DNA of 64,000 bases from positions 21,437 through 85,436 of the forward strand of contig JBEULE010000019.1 of NCBI GenBank assembly GCA_041287495.1, written 5' to 3'. The first letter of the stretch is position 1. Every line of letters starts with the position of its first letter. Below, piece by piece: positions 60,353 through 64,000 of the stretch. The DNA is from JAOABC01 sp041287495 (GTDB taxonomy: Bacteria; Aquificota; Aquificia; Aquificales; Hydrogenothermaceae). Under the pieces are notes generated by a model. The model had not been told where the DNA came from and made no database searches. It saw only the letters and a program-made list of their open reading frames with translations. The translations under genes were made by a program, and so were the position numbers.

Positions 60353-62644
60353 ATGAAGACAACAGTTTTTGGTTATCCAAAGATGGGAAGGAACAGAGAA
60401 CTTAAAAAAGCCCTTGAATCCTATTGGAGTGGAGAGTTAACAAGGGAAAATTTTCTAGAAGAGGTAAAAAAGATAAATCTTCAGAGAGTAAAAAAGGTTA
60501 TAGATAGTGGTGTTGATATAGTGCCTTCAAATGATTTTTCCCTTTATGACTTTGTCCTTGATATATCAACCATGTTTAATATAATACCAAACAGATTTAA
60601 AGATATAGAGGATTCTTTAGACCAATACTTTGCAATGGCAAGGGGAAGTAAAACAGCTGTAGCTTGTGAGATGACAAAATGGTTTGACACAAACTATCAC
60701 TATATAGTGCCGGAACTTGCAGGAGATATTAAACCTGTAAAAAATAGACCGTTAGACAGTTTTAAAGAAGCAAAAAATAACTTCTGGATAAAAACCAAAC
60801 CTGTAGTAGTTGGACCTTTCACATTCACTTATCTATCTAAAGTGTATAAAACAGATAATCCATTTGGTATAGCCACTTTAGAGAAAGCTCACTTAAGTCC
60901 AAAGTTTGAAGGATTTCTTGATATTATAACCGACTGTTATATACACATACTTAAAGAGTTAGAGAGGGAAGGTTGTGAGATTATCCAGCTTGATGAACCT
61001 GCTTTTGTCCTTGATTTATCTGAAAAAGAGAGAGATTTAGCTGTTAAGGTTTATCAAAAAATATCAAAAAACCTATCTTCCCTTAAGGTTATAGTTCAGA
61101 CTTACTACGAAAGTCTGTCCTATTACAAAGATTTTGTGTATAACTTACCTGTTTACGGAATAGGTTTTGATTTTGTTCTTGGTAAAGATAATCTGGATAA
61201 TATCCAAAGATTTGGATATCCATCTGACAAAGTATTAGTTGCAGGAGTTATTTCAGGTAGAGATGTGTGGAAAACAGACTTTGAAGAAACTCTCCAGATA
61301 ATAAAAGTTTTGGAAAAAACTGTAAATCCAGAAAACATCATCCTGTCAAACTCATCTCCTTTATTCCATCTACCAGTTACAGTAGAAGATGAAAAAGGTC
61401 ATCTTCCTGAAGATTTGATACAGGTTTTATCATTTGCTGATGAAAGGCTAAAGGAACTTCAAACCCTAAAAAATATTATAGAAGGAAAAGAAGAAGCTCC
61501 AAAGTCAAATCTTAAACAGTTCTTTGAAAGTTATAAAAATCAAGCTCTAAGACAGCAGATAGAAGAGATAAAAAGTAAAGATATAAAGAGACAGACAGAG
61601 TTTAAGGAAAGATATAAAAAACAGAATGAGATACTTAAACTTCCTCTATTTCCAACTACTACAATAGGAAGCTTCCCACAAACTAAGGAGTTAAGAAAAG
61701 TAAGAGCAGATTATAAAGCTGGAAGGATATCAAAAGAAGATTATGAAAAGTATATAAACTCACAGATAGAGTATGCTATAAAGGTTCAGGAAGAGATAGG
61801 ACTTGATGTATTTGTTCACGGTGAGTTTGAAAGGACTGATATGGTTGAGTTCTTTGGAGAAAAACTTAAAGGATTTGCTTTTACAAAAAACGGCTGGGTT
61901 CAGTCTTACGGCTCAAGATGTGTGAGACCTCCTATCATCTATGGAGATGTGTCAAGACCAGATCCTATGACGCTAAGAGAAATACTATACGCTCAAAGTT
62001 TAACAGACAAACCTGTAAAAGGTATGTTAACAGGACCTGTAACTATTTTAAACTGGTCCTTTTACAGAAAGGACATACCTAAGGAAGAGATTTCTTATCA
62101 GATAGCTTTATCTTTAAGGGAAGAAGTTTTAGACCTTGAAAAATCCGGAATAAAGATAATACAGATAGATGAACCAGCTTTCAGGGAAGGTTTACCTTTA
62201 AAGAAAGATAAACAACCTCACTATCTAAACTGGGCTGTTAAATCTTTTAGACTTACCCATTACGATGTTAAAGACACAACACAGATACATACCCATATGT
62301 GTTATTCAGAATTTGATGAGATAATAGAGTATATACACAAGATGGATGCAGATGTTATATCAATAGAAGCTTCAAGAAGTAAAGGAGATATAATAGAGGC
62401 TTTTGAAAGATTTAACTACGACCATGGAATAGGACTTGGTGTTTACGATATTCACTCTCCTAGAATACCTTCTGTAGAAGAGATGGAAGAGATAGTTTTG
62501 AGAGCTTTAAAAGTTATAGATAAAAATCTTTTCTGGATAAATCCAGACTGTGGGCTAAAAACAAGAAAGTGGGAAGAAGTAATTCCAGCTCTAAAGAATA
62601 TGGTAGAGGTAGCAAAAAGATTAAGAGAGAGATTTAAACAGTAG
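60353..62644 (+). CDS. metE: Cobalamin-independent methionine synthase MetE
   Basis: Transfers methyl from methyltetrahydropteroyl-triglutamate to homocysteine. I took the ATG at 60353 after AAGGAGG; the frame from 60287 would extend through the promoter. 763 aa, two barrels. The C-terminal one has the zinc ligands in THMCYSEF (His and Cys), E in the ISIEASRS region, and C in NPDCGLKTR. The gene lies opposite the Fur-family regulator, so zinc-linked control is plausible since MetE is a zinc enzyme. Confidence 0.96.
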   Translation: MKTTVFGYPKMGRNRELKKALESYWSGELTRENFLEEVKKINLQRVKKVIDSGVDIVPSNDFSLYDFVLDISTMFNIIPNRFKDIEDSLDQYFAMARGSKTAVACEMTKWFDTNYHYIVPELAGDIKPVKNRPLDSFKEAKNNFWIKTKPVVVGPFTFTYLSKVYKTDNPFGIATLEKAHLSPKFEGFLDIITDCYIHILKELEREGCEIIQLDEPAFVLDLSEKERDLAVKVYQKISKNLSSLKVIVQTYYESLSYYKDFVYNLPVYGIGFDFVLGKDNLDNIQRFGYPSDKVLVAGVISGRDVWKTDFEETLQIIKVLEKTVNPENIILSNSSPLFHLPVTVEDEKGHLPEDLIQVLSFADERLKELQTLKNIIEGKEEAPKSNLKQFFESYKNQALRQQIEEIKSKDIKRQTEFKERYKKQNEILKLPLFPTTTIGSFPQTKELRKVRADYKAGRISKEDYEKYINSQIEYAIKVQEEIGLDVFVHGEFERTDMVEFFGEKLKGFAFTKNGWVQSYGSRCVRPPIIYGDVSRPDPMTLREILYAQSLTDKPVKGMLTGPVTILNWSFYRKDIPKEEISYQIALSLREEVLDLEKSGIKIIQIDEPAFREGLPLKKDKQPHYLNWAVKSFRLTHYDVKDTTQIHTHMCYSEFDEIIEYIHKMDADVISIEASRSKGDIIEAFERFNYDHGIGLGVYDIHSPRIPSVEEMEEIVLRALKVIDKNLFWINPDCGLKTRKWEEVIPALKNMVEVAKRLRERFKQ

Positions 62645-62652
62645 ATACAAAT

Positions 62653-62668
62653 GGGGGTGGCTACCCCC
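62653..62668 (+). terminator. Terminator hairpin after metE
   Basis: GGGGGT (62653-62658) pairs with ACCCCC (62663-62668) around GGCT, then a T-rich stretch TACTTTACTTT. Confidence 0.75.
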
Positions 62669-62677
62669 TACTTTACT

Positions 62678-63226
62678 TTAAGAAGCTAATCTTTTCTTTT
62701 CAAATTCTTTTGAAGCATCTATTATCAAAGGGCTTTTATTACTAAACTCATTAAAGAAATTAATAGTTTCTCTGGACACAATATCTCTCTCATTATCCAT
62801 GGTTATAATATGATAACTGTCTTTAAGAATAATAAATTTCTTTTTTTCTGAATCTACATTTCTATACAGATATTCAGTTCCTTTTATAGAACATAGGTCA
62901 TCATATTCCGAATAAATAAATATGACAGGAGCTTTTAGATTTTTAATATTTTCCTTTAAAAATTTAGAAAGTCTTTTTACTTGTAAAATTACCGTTGCAG
63001 GTATTCGGTAATATATTTGAGATTCATTAGAAGAAAACATAACAGATTTTATTTTCTCTTCTTCCTATTTTATACCCTTTAATTTCTCTATACTTGAACA
63101 ATGTCCTGGTAGTATAGGAGTAAAAACATCATAACCAGCTCTTTTGAAGTCCTTAGCTACCCATTTAAGCTCTACAGGAGAACCTGTAAGTCCATGTAGA
63201 AGTATTACAGCTTTTTTATCCTTCAT
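62678..63226 (-). pseudogene. Broken alpha/beta-hydrolase (carboxylesterase) gene
   Basis: Reading down from the ATG at 63226, the frame gives VILLHGLTGSPVELKWVAKD, then LPGHCSSIEKLKGIK and a TAG at 63067-63065 where relatives have tryptophan. The same frame continues to 62678 with the C-terminal part of the same fold (PVIFIYSEYDDLCS, then DSYHIITMDNERD). The region with the catalytic serine elbow (about 80-100 residues) is missing. So there is a premature stop plus an internal deletion, and no active enzyme is expected. It overlaps the end of the broken aminotransferase gene. Confidence 0.8.
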
Positions 63227-63710
63227 CTTTAAACACTTTCCCAAAAAGTTGATCTAAAAGTTGTATAGACATATCAATTTCCTCATCAGATATATCTAAA
63301 GAAGGAGCTAATGTTAGAACATTCTTATAGTATCCACCTACATCAAGAACGAGTCCATACTTTTTACCTTTATACTCCAACTGTGCCTTAAGTCCTTCCT
63401 CTACAATTTTATCTGTCAACCTCTTGGAAGGTGTATAACCATCTTTCTCACATATAAACCTGATAGAGGATTCATACCGTTTGTTAGAGATTTTCCAAAA
63501 ACAATAACATCCGGCACAACACCGTAATGTTCAATAGACTAAAGCTTTCCTGTTCTGTAAAAACCCATCTGTATCTCATCATCTACAAGTAACACATTAG
63601 CTTGATCTAAAATCTTTTTTAACTTCTTAAAGTAATCTGGTGGAGCTTTTATGTATCCTCCAGTTCCTTGCACAGGTTCTATATAAAAAGCTCCAAATTC
63701 ACAATTCCCG
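63216..63710 (-). pseudogene. Broken class III aminotransferase gene
   Basis: Fragments in order: EPVQGTGGYIKAPPDYFKKL, VLLVDDEIQMGFYRTGKL, a TAG at 63541-63539 in place of the usual tryptophan, then PDVIVFGKSLTNGMNPLSG with the PLP lysine, then a jump of about 90 residues and one frame to CEKDGYTPSKRLTDKIVEEG and the proper C-terminus. The N-terminal third is not recognisable. Close intact relatives are 4-aminobutyrate- or diaminobutyrate-type aminotransferases. The lesions rule out a working product. Confidence 0.8.
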
Positions 63711-64000
63711 ATTTTAGAAAAGCTTCACTACACTTTAGGTTAGTGTATTTGTATTCCGCCATTTCAAGCTGACTCATCCCTGACAGGCGGTATTTTGAGT
63801 CAGCTATAGTCCCCGCACCAAGTACAGGAACTAACCTACTTACACTCCTGTCCCAATCCACCAAATAACTTTTTAGTGGAGAGAAATCCCTATTAAAGGA
63901 TTTCCCAAGAATAGGAAGTATAAGGGCTACCTCAGCAACTTGCCATTGTTTGTAATCAGTCCAATACTGACCTCTCACCTGTTCCTTCCTTTGGTTTACA
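63679..64000 (-). CDS. Open frame at window edge, perhaps a PAP2-like fragment
   Basis: The frame is open from base 64000 to 63679 (about 106 residues in view). It contains DYKQWQVAEVALILPILG, LKSYLVDWDRS and RLVPVLGAGTIADSKYRLSG, which recall the N-terminal part of exported PAP2-superfamily phosphatases; this is weak. Its 3' end runs out of frame into the broken aminotransferase, so it too is likely a remnant or a fusion left by a deletion. Confidence 0.35.
   Translation of the reverse strand, partial: VNQRKEQVRGQYWTDYKQWQVAEVALILPILGKSFNRDFSPLKSYLVDWDRSVSRLVPVLGAGTIADSKYRLSGMSQLEMAEYKYTNLKCSEAFLKSGIVNLELFI

Overview
The window looks like a piece of the chromosome of a thermophilic, chemolithoautotrophic Aquificales bacterium, most likely Hydrogenothermaceae (Sulfurihydrogenibium-like). 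This is an inference from gene content. The DNA is AT-rich and densely packed. It carries two-subunit ATP citrate lyase beside isocitrate dehydrogenase and a biotin-dependent carboxylase (reductive TCA cycle), a futalosine-pathway menaquinone gene (mqnC), ThyX, a split carB, cytochrome bd oxidase, and several sulfur-linked proteins (DsrE-like, rhodaneses, an SQR-like flavoprotein). I found no insertion sequence, prophage or CRISPR array.

Layout. 0-6 kb: end of a CBS protein, a two-component system, rseP, a DsrE-like protein, a glycosyltransferase and moaA. 6.2-8.2 kb: two tandem cold-shock genes behind a structured leader, then a PA2779/PA2778-type set (C39-like peptidase and TPR lipoprotein as separate genes). 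8.2-21 kb: ubiB-like, thyX, tRNA-Ala, a hydroxyacid dehydrogenase, mqnC, tRNA-His, purM, pgpA, a 31-aa membrane ORF, thiE, an Rpn-family nuclease with a strong internal start, an esterase, the C-terminal half of carB, moeA and an M48 lipoprotein peptidase. 21-37 kb: a long minus-strand series: prfB-queC-topA, then gatC-recA-pilT-recX-ribF-TPR-rimM, then phoH (apparently starting on ATT)-ybeY-lptF-HDOD-diguanylate cyclase with a zinc-sensing CZB domain.

37-46 kb: cydAB with an elaborate upstream region, a rhodanese, a His-tailed NifX-like protein, an SQR-like flavoprotein, then trpA-hisH-bioF and skp with an SAM hydrolase. 46-54.6 kb: a carbon-fixation island of two divergent operons, icd-osmC-cfiB-cfiA and aclB-aclA. 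Each promoter carries a copy of the same palindrome. Together the genes could convert 2-oxoglutarate through isocitrate and citrate to acetyl-CoA and oxaloacetate. 54.7-62.7 kb: a two-domain rhodanese, a CDGSH protein, a flavodoxin-fold reductase, ribD, a 500-base non-coding stretch with a near-consensus promoter and extensive pairing, a 19-codon ORF abutting an Xaa-Pro peptidase, and a Fur-family regulator divergent from metE with a 7-1-7 operator between them. 62.7-64 kb: decayed genes (an esterase and a class III aminotransferase), each with a tryptophan-to-amber change and an internal deletion.

The observations I rate highest are the Rpn gene-within-a-gene, the unidentified structured RNA candidate near 58.2 kb, the shared operator of the reductive TCA island, the ATT start of phoH, and the cydAB control region. 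All rest on reading the sequence alone; no search or folding program was run.
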